DNA from: Wyeomyia smithii
Taxonomy: Eukaryota > Arthropoda > Insecta > Diptera > Culicidae
NCBI RefSeq assembly: GCF_029784165.1
Contig: NC_073694.1
Coordinates: 33,275,506-33,339,505, forward strand
DNA: 64,000 nt
Direction: 5' to 3'
Each line of letters starts with the position of its first letter. The first letter of the stretch is position 1. Both the position numbers and the translations under genes were made by a program. The notes beneath the pieces were generated by a model. That model saw nothing but the letters and a program-made list of their open reading frames with translations. It searched no databases and was not told the DNA's origin. Of this stretch, positions 14,727-25,898 are shown in pieces.

Positions 14727-14932
14727 CAGAGTGGTCTATGTACATTGGTGAGATAAAATCACCGATTTTGCAAAGAAACTGTTAATTTTATGTATCCCCA
14801 TGTTAAACCACTTCATAACCTTTATATTAGAACATTTTGTTTGAAAGAATCCGTTGAACAGAGTTTTTTTCAGAGATTTTTCGAAAACTGCTTCTCCTGA
14901 ACAATTTGCTCGATGGCACATAGACCACTCTG
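14727..14932. mobile_element. second MITE of the CAGAGTGGTCTATGTACA family
   Basis: CAGAGTGGTCTATGTACA at 14727 and its imperfect complement ending at 14932 (gcacatagaccactctg) bound a 206-bp non-coding unit. It lies 40 bases from its relative and has a different, non-ACATGT core. Confidence 0.72.
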
Positions 14933-15192
14933 GTTCGCAACGGCTCATATATATATGTTTGCCGGTAAGTTGGAAGAGTAGCCACTCTTTATAAGCAGCT
15001 AAGAGACGTCGACAAAAGCGTGTGGTTTCTCAAATGTGGAAAACTCAGCGCGTCTCCAAGAGTCCCCAAGGTTTGAAGCAGACTTCTACTACCGAAGGCA
15101 GTCCCGTTGCTGCTTCTCAACATGCTTTTATCGAAGATCCGCGACACGCTCCTCCGAAAGCAGAGAAACTGGCAAGTTTGTTTAGCTTTGAA

Positions 15193-15390
15193 GTACACTT
15201 GAAGGTCGCTTTTTACGCGGATTTTTTACGCTGTTTTTTTTACGCGGGTTCCGGATTTACGCGTTTTTTTACGCGGATTCCGGAATTTACGCAGTTTTAT
15301 TTTAACGCGGATTCCGGAATTTACCCGGTTTTTTTCGCGTTTTTTTTACGCGCCACGTATCCCCTCGCGTAAAAAGCGATTTTAGTGTAC
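15193..15390. mobile_element. MITE with ACGCG-rich interior inside BEL gag
   Basis: Ends GTACACTTGAAGGTCGCTTT.. and ..AAAAAGCGATTTTAGTGTAC are inverted repeats. The interior repeats ttttacgcggattccgg-like words. The gag-like reading resumes on the right side, so this is an insertion. A relative with matching ends is at 40370-40563. Confidence 0.8.
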
Positions 15391-16979
15391 TTGCTCAGCA
15401 GTTTGCTGATCATTTGGAAGCGACTGGGCTAATTGCTCATCTGGTGGACCCGATGCTCACCCTAGAGTTGACCGACAAGCTGCCCGCAGGAACACAGATG
15501 GGATGGATGCGGTATCGTAGGATGTCAGCAAGTGCCTCGCTAAGCACGTTGTCGGATTTCCTGTTCCGTATTGTGAAGGATGCAAGCGAGGTCGCGTCGT
15601 TGGGAGAATCGTCCCGATTCAAGGAACTAAAACTGAAGCGGGATAAGAAGGATTCGTGACGCTCACGGTGGGACAGAGCATAAAGTGTCACTAGCAAAGG
15701 AAAGGACACCGTGCAGGATTTGCGAAAAAGTTGATCACCGAATCAGAAATTGCGACAGATTCCTCAAACTTCGAGCTGCTGAAATTTCGTTGCAACGTCG
15801 AAGGCTGCAATGAACGGCACAATCCACTTCCCCATCTGGAGCGATCAGCTAATTGCAACATTCACACCATCATCCCGAAGACATCCATAATCTTCCGCAT
15901 GATGCCGGTCACGATGTACTGAGGAAATATCGTCGTGAACACGATCGCCTTTCTGGACGAGGGATCCTCATACACACTGGTGGAAAGGTCACTAGCTACC
16001 AGATTGGGAGTACGTGGATCGATTCATCACTACGAGTGACATGGACAGCCGGAGTATCCGGGGTTGAGAAAGACTCACAGAGAGTGGATCTGCTCATCTC
16101 CGCCCTAGAATCATCGCAGCGATTCAACATAAAGAGTGCGCACACTGTGGAGAGCCTGAAACTGCCTTTCTCTATCCCTGTCGCAGATCGTAAAGCAATA
16201 TGCACATTTACGGGATCTACCGATAAATGATTTTCAGTAAGCCGCACCGCAGATTCTCATTGGGTTGAAAGACATCCACCTGTACGCGCAAATCGAATCA
16301 CGCATAGGTCAACCGGACGAGCCAATAGCGGTCAGATCGAACCTTGCCTGGACTGTCTATGGTCCAACGAGCACCGGAGCACTGGACAGCGCAACCATCG
16401 GGCACCATTCGTGCAGTGTGTTGTCGAATCAGGAGCTTCACGACCTCCGTAGGAGCAACTACACCATGGTAGAATCTGGGATTTCGGCCGCGATACTGCA
16501 TTAAGCAGAGAAAGAGAGAAGGGCTAGGGAGAGTGGAGAAGACGACTGTGAGAGTGGGAGAACGTTTTTAGACAGGCCTGCAATAGACTGAGGACGACCC
16601 CAGTTTCCCCGACAGTGGCAGTGAATCGCCTGCAGTGTATTGAAAGAAAAATGCAGAAAGATCCTGAACTGTCCGACAAGGTTCACAGCATGATTGCCGA
16701 CTATCTGGTGATTTGTGAAGGAATATGCACACGTAGCCACACCGTCGGAGTAAGCGGAGTTCGACAGCAGTAAGGTGTGGTACATTCCCCTGAACGTTTT
16801 CTACAACCCGAGGAAAAATAAATATCGTTTGATGTAGGACGCAAGAGCAGAAGTTGGAGAAGTTTCGCTAAACTCAAAACTTTTGAAGGGCCCGGACATG
16901 CTAACCGCATTCCTTGCGATACTCTGCAAGTTCCGTGAAAAGAGAACCGGTTTTGGCGCTGATATCAAGGAGATGTACC

Positions 16980-18179
16980 CAGGCCCGTAGCTACCGGGGG
17001 GGCTAGGGAGGGCTTAGCCCCCCACGCGTTTGCATTGCCCCACCACGCAATTTTCTCATATGTTTGATTGTTACTAGGTACAAAAAAAAAACCAAAAGAA
17101 AAATCTGAAATATAAGAAATAGGCATTATTGAATAGTCTCTAGTTTATTTTTTCTTATTTTACTGATATTAGTCAATTTTTGTTTGTTGAGAACAATTGC
17201 ACCTTGCATTTAAGTTGTTCATTAAATCTCAAAAGAACCGTGTTCAAGTTCGAATAATCAAAACGGTCGAGCTCAAAAAAGTTGAATTACTCAATCTTCT
17301 GATGAGCCCGCCTAATTCGCGGCGAAGTTGAAACTGACGGTCCGCATACTTCCGTTTCGGATGTCCGGTCCAGCGTCTGGGAGTGAAAATGTCAGTTATT
17401 TTTAAATGTGTCATTTTAATGAAAGAACCAATCACAGTTTTATATGTTTGATAATATAAGAACAATGCAAAACAAGTTTTGCTGCAAAATTTCACCAGTT
17501 TTTTCAGAAGTTTTGATTTCTCACTTTTTGATTTCTTGGATTGAACAAATCGTGGGCAAAAAATGACACACAAGACAAGTTATTTCAAATATTAAACTTT
17601 CAGCCAGTATCCAAATTCCCTGCAGTGTTATTCTTGTGATTCATGTTTGTGTTCAGTTCAATTATTTTGGCAGGACTTTTCCACACCTCGGAAGCATAAC
17701 CCAGTCCGTTACCTGGCCCGGACTATGTTCCAGTTAGGTCCGAAATGAAACCGGACAACAACATTGATCAAACAATGCGAATCGTAAAATTTAGAACTTA
17801 GACTGACGGTTGAATCGGTACATTCTCTCAATATTTCTTCGCGAATAGAATTTCTCAGTATCGTCGATTTCGAATGATGCGACCCTCGAAGATAGGTCTC
17901 TAACGCTGTAATTCTGTAATTTGAGTAAGAAAATTCTTACGAGACACCACTAACGCTTATTTGAAAATAGATGAGCTTCTGAATCTTTTGGTGCTAAAAC
18001 TATCGTAATAGGAGGAAAACTGAAAAACTGATAAGAATTTTAATTTGGGTACTCCGTGTGACGCGTAAAGGTACTTTTTTGTCGAGCACATAACGGTTTT
18101 AAACTGCTTTCTCTCTAAAAAATGTTTACTTGAAGAAAATTCTCTGCCCCCCACGCAAAACGGAGTAGCTACGGCTCTG
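16980..18179. mobile_element. hAT-like MITE inserted in the BEL/Pao RT, with an 8-bp target duplication
   Basis: The 1200-bp element has inverted ends CAGGCCCGTAGCTAC and GTAGCTACGGCTCTG. It is flanked by the perfect 8-bp direct repeat GATGTACC (16972-16979 and 18180-18187). The CAG..CTG ends and 8-bp duplication are diagnostic of the hAT superfamily. There is no transposase ORF. The RT-like reading of the host retroelement stops at the left junction and resumes at the right one, so the order of events is clear: BEL first, hAT-like element later. The subterminal ccccccacgcg / ccccccacgcaa motifs are also inverted. Confidence 0.93.
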
Positions 18180-20279
18180 GATGTACCACCAGATGTTAAT
18201 GCGAACAGCTGATAAGCGGGTAATTCGTTGAAAATCGGAACGCAAAAGAGTTCGCAAAACAGTTCCTGGAAGCAGCAGAGGCGATCGTAGAAAACCATTA
18301 CGTCGACGACTATTTCGACAGCGTCGAAACCGTTGAAGAAGCAGTGAAGCGGGCGCAAGACGTGCGATATGTGCATTCCAAGGGTGGATTTGAGCTGCGG
18401 AACTGGGTGTCCAACTCAGAAACATTTCTTAAAGCTATGAGCGAGCAGTAAACTGGACAGTGCTTGCAATTCTGCGAAGATAAAGAAGCAGATTACGAGC
18501 GAGTCGTGTGGAATTCGGCCAGTGACGAACTCTCGTTCTCTACAAAGCTTAAGGACGAGCTTGCACCGTATCTTTCCCATGAGCGACTACTGACGAAGAG
18601 ATAGTAGTCATGAGCTTCTTCGACCCGTTAGGACTGTTGTCCTCCTTCACGTTCTTCGGGAAACTTTTGATCCAAGATTTTGGCGAAGTGGGTGCGACTG
18701 GGACCAGCAAATCGATCGAGAGTGCACTGAAAAATAGAATCAGTGGATCACCAGGCTACCCGAAGCGGAGAAAGTTCGGATTTCTCGCTGGTATTTTTAA
18801 GGTGGGCAAGTCGGTCAGACAGAATACAGCAACGCACAACTGCAAGTCTTTGTTGCATGTCTAAGCTCGCCAATTCTATCGTCTTATTGCATTCTCTGGA
18901 AGTAAAGCAGCGATACATCTGGAGCGACTCAAACACAGTGCTGTCGTGGATCCATTCAGGATATCGCCGGTATAAACAGTTCGTCACTTACCGGATCGGC
19001 GAAATCCTCAACCTCACGAAGCTGGACGAATGACGCTGGGCTCCAGAAGGTCAATTTAGCTGACGCGATGACTAAGTGGCGAAAAAGCATAGCTTGTGTT
19101 CTGATGGATCGTGGTTTCGTGGTCCAGATTTCCTCTACCAGTCGGAGGACAAGTGGCCGAAGCAGAACAGCACGCCGAACGTTGCAGGAGAGATTCGGGC
19201 TTGTCTTCTGTTCCACGATGTTTCAGTAACAGACCCGATGGTGGATGTACATCACTTTTCGAGATGGAAGATGCTAGTCCGGACGATTGCATGCGTATTC
19301 CGATTTGCCACAAACTGCAGAAGAAAGCGAGACGGATTGAGCATCGAAGCGTTGCCGACAACCTGTGAAGCTTGTGAAGAAGAAAAACAAACCATAAATG
19401 AAGGAAAAAAAAAATAGATGAAGAAAAACAAACCGGCATCGACGACGTCATTGAAATGAGATGAGTATCTTGAGGCCGAGACGTACCTATGAAGATCAAC
19501 GCAGGTCAAAGGGTCAAAGGTTGAAGAAGAATTGGGTCAAAGGTCAAAGCGTTGAAGAAGAATTGGGAGTTCCAAGCGGCAGCTGGCGACCAATAGAAAA
19601 GTGAAGTTCCATCTACAGCCTGAGTCCATTCCTAGACGAGCAAGAGGTCTTGTGGATGGAGGGTAGAACGGCGCGAGGATCGTCTCTCCCTTTCGAGCTT
19701 AGGTTTCCGATCATCCTGCCGAAGAAACATCCGGTGACCGACAAGCTACTTGAGCACTAACAACAGCAACTTGCCCACGGGAACGTAGAAGCTCCCGTCA
19801 ACGAACTGCAACAGCGATACAACATTCCAAGTATGCGGACGACGATGAAGCAGATCGGAAAGGCATGCGTCTGGAGAAAAGTGAAGATGTGCCATCCGCA
19901 GAACCCACGCGTGGCTCCGCTCCTGAAGTCACGTGCCACGCCGAATTTGCCACCGTTCAGCCACACCGGTGTAGATCATTGTGGACCGTTTACGGTAACT
20001 GTCGGACGCAGATCAGAGAGGAGATACATCTGTTTGTTTACCTGCATGTCAACTAGGGCTGTCCACCTCGAAGTAGCACACAGTTTGACGACACAATCGT
20101 GTCCAATGGCTATCCGACGTTTCGTGTGTCGTAGAGGCAAGCCTTTGGACTTCTACTCCGTTAACGGGACGAACTTCCAAGCAGCCAACAAAGCGGTCAT
20201 AGGACCTTGAAGACGCCTTCACCGATGCCAGAACTCAGTGGAACTTCAACCTGCCAAGCGCACCTCACATGGGCGGGGT

Positions 20280-20544
20280 CTATAGGTGGAAATAGGTGAC
20301 CTTTATCCTTGGCCTTGGTGCCGGTATTAAATTCCGACTCGGAACTTCCATAACGAAAAGATCGTTGCCTATAATCCAGAGTGAAACCGTCTCGCTGAGC
20401 GAAGACTCTAACTGTGGTGGAGAAGGTGCTATAACTGCCATTCGAAACTGAAGTGTAGCAACGTTTTTGGGTGAAAGGTGTTGTAGTAGTTGCTGCAATT
20501 TTGATCAACCGATCACAGTCAGAGGGTACCTTCAGAAGAAGCAT
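20280..20544 (-). other. unexplained open frame abutting the broken integrase
   Basis: The minus strand is open from ATG at 20542-20544 through 20197, about 115 residues. The part up to about 20280 overlaps no BEL sequence that I recognise. It is Ser/Thr-rich (IAATTTTPFTQKRCYTSVSN, then FRYGSSESEFNTGTKAK). Plus-strand integrase similarity stops at the left border. It may be a captured host exon, another element, or chance. No function is claimed. Confidence 0.35.
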
Positions 20545-20906
20545 TCATTGGCAAGAAAATAAATCTGTTTTAACTGCGAGTATTTGGCGTGAACATGACG
20601 TGTCATGTCTCTAAGGTCAAAAGGCAGTAGTGGGATGCGAAATCTGAGTCAGGGGTTTTCGTCGGATATGCAGTTCAAGCAAAAGGATTACGAGTCAGCC
20701 GAGATGTCGTTTTTTTTTAAATGAGGTAGCAGATAGTGATTCTAACGATTGGCTGCAGATCCATGCAGTGGTGGATACTCCGTCCTCTACCATGACAACC
20801 ATGAAACCGATAACGTATGGGATCTCGACAGTACTCATGGCGAACGCGAAAAGGATTAAATCTCGTTCTCGTCAATGCAATCGGTAAAATAAACACTTCC
20901 TTTTTA
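20545..20906. other. no recognisable feature
   Basis: Spacer between the retroelement debris and the RRP9 3' end. Short plus-strand pieces might be decayed BEL sequence, but nothing can be supported. Confidence 0.4.
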
Positions 20907-22432
20907 TTACAAGACTTTATTCACATTTCCAATGATTTCCTTTTCAACAACATTCAGCGGCAACACAACGGTTCTGTTTTTCGCCTGCTTCAAACTCCAC
21001 CATCGCCCAAGTCGGTGTTCTTGTCCTACGCAAATTATCAACCGCTTACCATCAGCGGTAAACTTAAGGGCATTCACAAATCCTTCCATCGGCACTTCCA
21101 TCAACGGTTCGATTTTCTTACCCGTACCAACAAGCTTCCACAACCGGACCCATCCGTCACACGAACCGGACGCAATCACATCCGTGTTCAACAGTGTGGC
21201 GATTGAGCTAATCCAGTTAGCTTCACCGTTCGATGTCTGGCCATGGGCCAGTGCAACCGTGTGAAGTGGTCTTTTTTTACCGGAGCTCCAAACCGATAGA
21301 GAGCCGTCAGTGCCACAACTAAGGAAATGCTCGTCACCTATCAACCGAACACATTCAACGCTATTTACAGTCGCTGGACAGGTGTAAACCAGCTGCGATT
21401 CTTCTGCAATTTTCCAAATACGGATCGAGTGATCGTTGCCTCCCGCTGTAATAGCGCGTTCTCGAGCTAACGCATCAATGCTGGTAACTGGTGATTGGTG
21501 GCCATAGCTGAAATCAATTAAATAAAACAGGATTATTTTTGTAAAAAAGAAATAAGGTTAAAACTTACAGCGTTTCAACATACAGCATTTCGTCCAACGA
21601 CCAAACCTTAACCGTTCGATCATTACTGCATGAATACAACTGATGGGTGTTTCTGCGAAACACAACTCCAGTGACAACATTCGAGTGTCCACTGAGAGTG
21701 TTAATAGTTTCCAGCGACGTACCGTCCAAAACCTTAATTTCGTTGGTTCCATCGGCGACCACCAAAAACTTCAAATCGTACGATATTGCCATCGATTGAA
21801 CTGACGTCCGCTGCGGTTTTGTTGAACCCAATTTTTCCTTCTTGTTCAAATCCCATCGAACAATAATTCCATTTTTATTGGCCACATACAAAAACCGATC
21901 GTCTTCTGTTAGACACAGGCAAGTCGGTGAAAGGTGCTGCTGTTTGAACTTCAGAGTGACCGCACCGGCCAAATCGAACCCAAAATAGTTATCCGAAACC
22001 TCTCGGTATAATTTCCCCACACTATCCAAATAATCCTCCCTCAGTGTCTTCGTGATACCATCATGCAGTTCGTCGTCTTCCCGTTTTGCCCGTTCGATTT
22101 CCTCAACCTCGTTGAGGTACTTTTTGGCTAAACGCAAACGCTTATCTTGGGGCGTTTCCACAATGCCTTCATCTTCATCATCAAAGTTGAATTTCTTCTT
22201 AGACGCGGCAGCCGCAGCCGATAGTTCTTCCTCCTGGTCGCTATCGATTTCCTCCTCCGATTCGGCCGGTGGCTTTTCCTTGCGTGGTATTTTTTCCTTT
22301 TTGTTGGAGCTGGTTTTTTCGAACTGCAACAGCAACGAATAAGCTAAAATCGATTGTAGTGGGAACAAAACCTACCTTGCGCTTCGCTGCTTTTTCGGTC
22401 CTGGGTTTTCCTTTAATGAAAAACGAAGACAT
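20907..22432 (-). CDS. RRP9: RRP9 / U3-55K, U3 snoRNP WD40 protein (3 exons)
   Basis: Exons are 22432-22376, 22323-21569 and 21507-20907. All introns are GT..AG and phases agree. The CDS is 1413 nt and the protein 470 residues, close to the usual size of U3-55K (about 475). The start MSSFFIKGKPRTEKAAKRK gives a short basic N-terminus. Next come an acidic Glu/Asp region (residues about 35-80) and the family signature TPQDKRLRLAKKYLNEVEEI. The C-terminal two thirds are WD40 repeats (SGHSNVVTGVVF..TVKVWSLD; GHQSPVTSIDALARERAITA..SIRIW; LSCGTDGSLSVW; GSCDGWVRLWK). In the nucleolus the family binds the box B/C motif of U3 snoRNA and supports 18S pre-rRNA processing. The stop codon overlaps an AATAAA-type signal, so the 3' UTR may be very short. 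The ORF is intact. Confidence 0.95.
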
Positions 22433-22660
22433 CGCGAGACTTTTTTAGCTAAACACAAAATAATTCTCGAGTTAAATCGGAAACAGCATGCAGCAGTAAA
22501 ATAACGTACTACTGGTGGTTTTCGCAGGACTGTAAATAAAACGAGTAAGCGACATGTGGGTTTGTTTTATATATTTGCTGTCAAAAATGTTGCTTACAGG
22601 GTGTATCTAAAACTGCTGTAGTACAATTTTTCACAACTAGAGGCGCACACATTCTGATAC
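22433..22660 (-). promoter_or_regulatory. probable RRP9 5' UTR and promoter region
   Basis: Short, AT-rich stretch upstream of the RRP9 start codon. No TATA box is evident at the expected distance. It is bounded upstream by dispersed repeat sequence from about 22680. The assignment is positional only. Confidence 0.35.
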
Positions 22661-22679
22661 AAAGTCCAGGATGATGGGA

Positions 22680-23400
22680 TGAAAAATAAAATCTTTATAA
22701 TTGGCAATTTAACGCAAAACTAAAAACGACCGTGCGACTTCTGGATTTAAACTTTAAAGCCAAGGCTGATATACACAGGAGACTGTTTTTCGTGAGATAT
22801 TTGTGTTAAATGGATGTTTTTGGCGTCAAAAAGAATACAACTGATCCGGTTAAGTGTCAGTTTAGCTACATCACAACGAACGACGATTTTTATCACGGGA
22901 AAGACTCTCATTTCTATGTGTTACTAGGAAAAAAGTTAAATTAGTCATCGATTAATCGACCAACTATGATAAACTCGAAAAAGAACAATCAAAACAAGCA
23001 ATAAAACAAAACAATCGCACAGGTCGACAAATAATTAGGCATCAATGTATTGGTAATTTTTTTCGCAGCGGTATACGGACTTATACAGACATTTTTTATG
23101 GATTATACAGGCTTGTCAAAAAAAAACTGGCATCTCTGGCTGGTGATGCGAATACAAGCCAAACGCACAGGTTGGACCACCACATACGCACACTCTGTCT
23201 TCGCAGCGATGTAATTACCAGCACTTTCAATGTTCAACTGTTAAATGTGACGCTTGTCATTTGTGTGGGATCGATCGAGAGATGCCAGTCTTGATATGAT
23301 TTTTTTGATTTTTATTTTAACCTATCAAGATTCCATTTGCAGTGAGTTATCACAAGTTTACGGGGAGGTAAAAAACGGTAGATTTGAACTAAAAAAAATG
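22680..23400. repeat. dispersed repeat blocks, with inverted relatives at 28875-29125
   Basis: Two blocks here have inverted counterparts about 6 kb away: ACCGTGCGACTTCTGGATTT.. with CAGGAGACTGTTTTTCGTG (22724-22795), and CTATCAAGATTCCATTTGCA.. (23322-23355). A small hairpin pair (ctggcatctct / agagatgccag) lies at about 23126-23292. The blocks occur in a different order in the partner region, so this is probably a dispersed transposon rather than one clean inverted duplication. 22811-22945 is a 44-codon ORF that may or may not be an exon of the next gene. Confidence 0.55.
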
Positions 23401-23746
23401 CAATAGGGGTTTTAATTTGAAAAATTTGGCAACATGAACTTAAGCGTATATGTGAACGAAAATCATCCATGGCAGCCCCATACGGGAAATCATATGAGCA
23501 TGAACTGTTATACGATCCAGTTTCACACCGTTTCCACCATATTGCAGTCAGTTTTTTTCGAAGCCAGGTTTACGAAAATTTCGATCTTTTCAATCTCGCC
23601 AGAAATATTTAATACCAATAGCTGAAACTATATTCTCTTGAAGGTAATTGAAATGTGCTAAAAGTTATGTGCTTGGCGAATATTTTGAGTATTTTGTAAT
23701 CTTTTATAAGTCTAATACTGAAAGCTCTTTTTTTTGCTCTTTCCAG

Positions 23747-24458
23747 ATCTGAAAAATGGAGTACAACGAGACGAGAGTTACAATTATGTGCTCACGTTGG
23801 CACAACAATTAAATTTACCGACAGCGGTGATATTTAAGCTTTCCGGTAATTATAAATGTTCCATCAATGAAGATAATGGATGCTAATTTTATATTTTGTT
23901 TTTAGATCGCAACTTTCCACCGGAGTCGTTCTTTACGTTCAACATTGGCGATGGGAATTCCATCCTTGGCACACGTAACATTGATGCGAAGGAAGTGCAC
24001 GATACAATCGCAAACTGGAAAAACGAAACGGTAAGGAAAGTTATCAGGTTTAGGTAGAATGTTTTTTTTAACTGAGAAATTGCAATAGTGTTATGAAGAA
24101 AAACAATTTATTTCTCATACACTTATAACTACTTTAAAGTGACGCGATAATCGTGATAATGTTCATTTTAAATTAATGTTTCATAACAAAGGTATTTGTT
24201 TTTATTTCACAGGGGCTCGCTGTAGGTAAACAAATGGAATCTAATTCAGAACCTAAATTTATTTTAGTAGAAAGTGTGAAGGACCAGGATGCTTTGAAAG
24301 AACAGTCCTCTGCTTCTCAAAATTCTCCAACCGCAGATTTTAATTTCAATATCAAGGAATCGCTGATTCATTATAACATGGGTAAAACGAATGGTCTAGA
24401 TTTTTCGTGCCAATGGAGTGCAGGCGAAGATGATCATTGTTCCTTTGTTTTAAGTCAG
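23747..24458 (+). CDS. three coding exons of an unrecognised gene (5' and 3' ends unresolved)
   Basis: Exons 23747-23845, 23906-24030 and 24213-24458 have good GT..AG borders with pyrimidine tracts, and their phases (1, then 0) fit one frame. Together they encode about 156 residues. The first exon reads LKNGVQRDESYNYVLTLAQQ, the second DRNFPPESFFTFNIGDGNSI, and the third runs through NFNIKESLIHYNMGKTNG to SCQWSAGEDDHCSFVLSQ. I do not recognise the family; no signal peptide, transmembrane segment or catalytic motif is seen. The 5' exon must end in phase 1. Candidates are near 22811 (starts MDVFGVKKN) or 23470 (starts MAAPYGKSYEHELLYD), neither with a strong donor. At the 3' end a coding-like stretch at 24541-24655 (SVEPYRNRNKKLNPSS.. 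to TAG) is not in phase with the obvious 80-nt intron, so the terminus is uncertain. Confidence 0.6.
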
Positions 24459-24655
24459 GTATGTTAACATGGTGTGTGTCTGTGCATGTGTATTTACCAG
24501 AGATATGTTTGAACATAAAACATTGTTGTTATCCATTCAGTGTTGAACCATATAGAAATCGTAACAAAAAATTGAATCCTAGCTCCGGTTCTAAGTCAGC
24601 TCCGGCGTCTGCGAACGAAAGTTTCCAGCTTTCTCGAAAATGTGTCATTTAGTAA

Positions 24656-25383
24656 ATCTATGACAATATGTCTATTTCTTACTTCTGTTTTTTTTTATCA
24701 ACTAAACAAATAGAAGAGAAGTAACAGCAAAAACTAGCTTTAGTTTTTTAGATTTTCATTTTATCCAATGGTTCAACAGGAATTATTGTCAAAGTCTAGC
24801 TTTTTTTGGCATTCTAGATGTTTAGTTTTCAATTGTCGTTTTCCGCAGCTATGATATCCATACAGTCAGCACCGGATTTAGCGCTGTGGGTCCCGGGTGC
24901 CAGGAAACTTGTGGGGTCCGCTTTTCACTTGTCAAATTTTCAATAAAGGAAATTGTTATACAATAGTGAAATTCCGGAATACTTCGTGATAAGGGCGAAT
25001 CTAACAAACTGTAAACAAAATGAGATTATACCGAAAACGTATGAAGTGAAATACTATCTACCTTCAAACTTCGAGAAAATAATGTATCTCTTTCATAACT
25101 ATTGAAAAGTACGATGTTTGTTATGCTCATTCATAATCACTCATAATCTTTTTTATAAGAAATAATAATCATGCTGTTTTTAACCTGTTGCTATATATTT
25201 GTCACCCGAAAGTAATACAATTTATCTTGATTTGAGCTGCACAACCGAAGGATGATAATCAATTCAAAAATGACGCACAATCGTTATGGGGCTCAAGCGA
25301 AGCAATAATCGTACACTTGTGAGCGAGCAATTTGGTTCAGTGTGCTGTTGCTGGCTTTTGGGGAATATAACCCTGATAGTAAT
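24656..25383. other. intergenic DNA, no supported gene
   Basis: AT-rich. A GTGGGTCCCGGGTGCC-type motif at 24885-24910 resembles the end of a MITE but has no clear partner. Confidence 0.4.
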
Positions 25384-25660
25384 GGCAAATTTCTTTATTC
25401 CACCAGCTTACCTCGTTTTGACCTGGAAGCGCACTAACTGCTGTCAAAACCCTTCTTTATTCGCTCGATTTTGACCCAGTTTTGACTTGTAGTGCTGCCT
25501 GAAGCGCACTGTAAAATTTGTCAGCTTCAACCCACCACCGCACGTGCTAAGTTCGTAAACAATTATCTGGCCTCTCTTTCTTACTTACGTCTTAAATGGC
25601 GATGACGTTTTATTATTCCTCGACAGTTTTGCCCGCACACAGTGGAATAAAGAAAATCGC
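25384..25660. repeat. imperfect inverted-repeat element (MITE-like)
   Basis: ggcaaatttctttattccac (25384-25403) and gtggaataaagaaaatcgc (25640-25659) are inverted. The interior has ttttgacctggaagcgcac and related words repeated. There is no ORF. Confidence 0.55.
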
Positions 25661-25794
25661 TATAAGCAAAGTGACATTTCCGCATGTCACTGTGTCATGA
25701 CAGGGATGCCAGATGTAAAGACATGTCTTAATATTGAAAACATTTGAGCGCGTCTGAATAAGTTAGTCAGCCTATACACCAGAGAGACGCCGAA

Positions 25795-25898
25795 ACACTC
25801 ACCGTTAAGGCAACTGTCAACATCAAAACGGGCGAGTTCTATAATATTGCATTGCCGTTATCCGTTTTGATGTTGACAGTTGCCTTAACGGTGAGTGT
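25795..25898. repeat. perfect 37-bp inverted repeat with a 30-base loop
   Basis: 25795-25831 and 25862-25898 are exact reverse complements (starting ACACTCACCGTTAAGGCAAC). No outward extension and no coding content. It could form a long hairpin in RNA or DNA. Confidence 0.95.

Larger units (their letters stand above)
14960..20275 (+). pseudogene. BEL/Pao LTR retrotransposon remnant (gag, protease, RT, RNase H, integrase pieces)
   Basis: Collinear pieces of a BEL/Pao polyprotein occur in order but with many stops and frameshifts. Gag-like DUF1759-type sequence lies at about 15000-15650 and is split by a MITE. A CRICEK..H..C knuckle-like piece follows near 15715. An LDEGSSYT-type aspartyl protease motif is at about 15950. 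The ESRIGQPDEPIAVR / LAWTVYGP block is at 16290-16370. RT begins in 16590-16979 and resumes at 18188 after a hAT-like insertion. RNase H pieces are at 18620-19030 (LIWSDSNTVLSW-like). Integrase with the GVDHCGPF and NGTNFQ motifs is at 19640-20270. The second integrase catalytic Asp before NGTNF is Val. No LTRs were recognised. This is a defective endogenous element; only its broken state is described here. Confidence 0.88.

Noticed and set aside
18126..18425. Minus-strand ORFs over the BEL/hAT junction
   Set aside because: They are antisense shadows of the broken retroelement and the MITE end.
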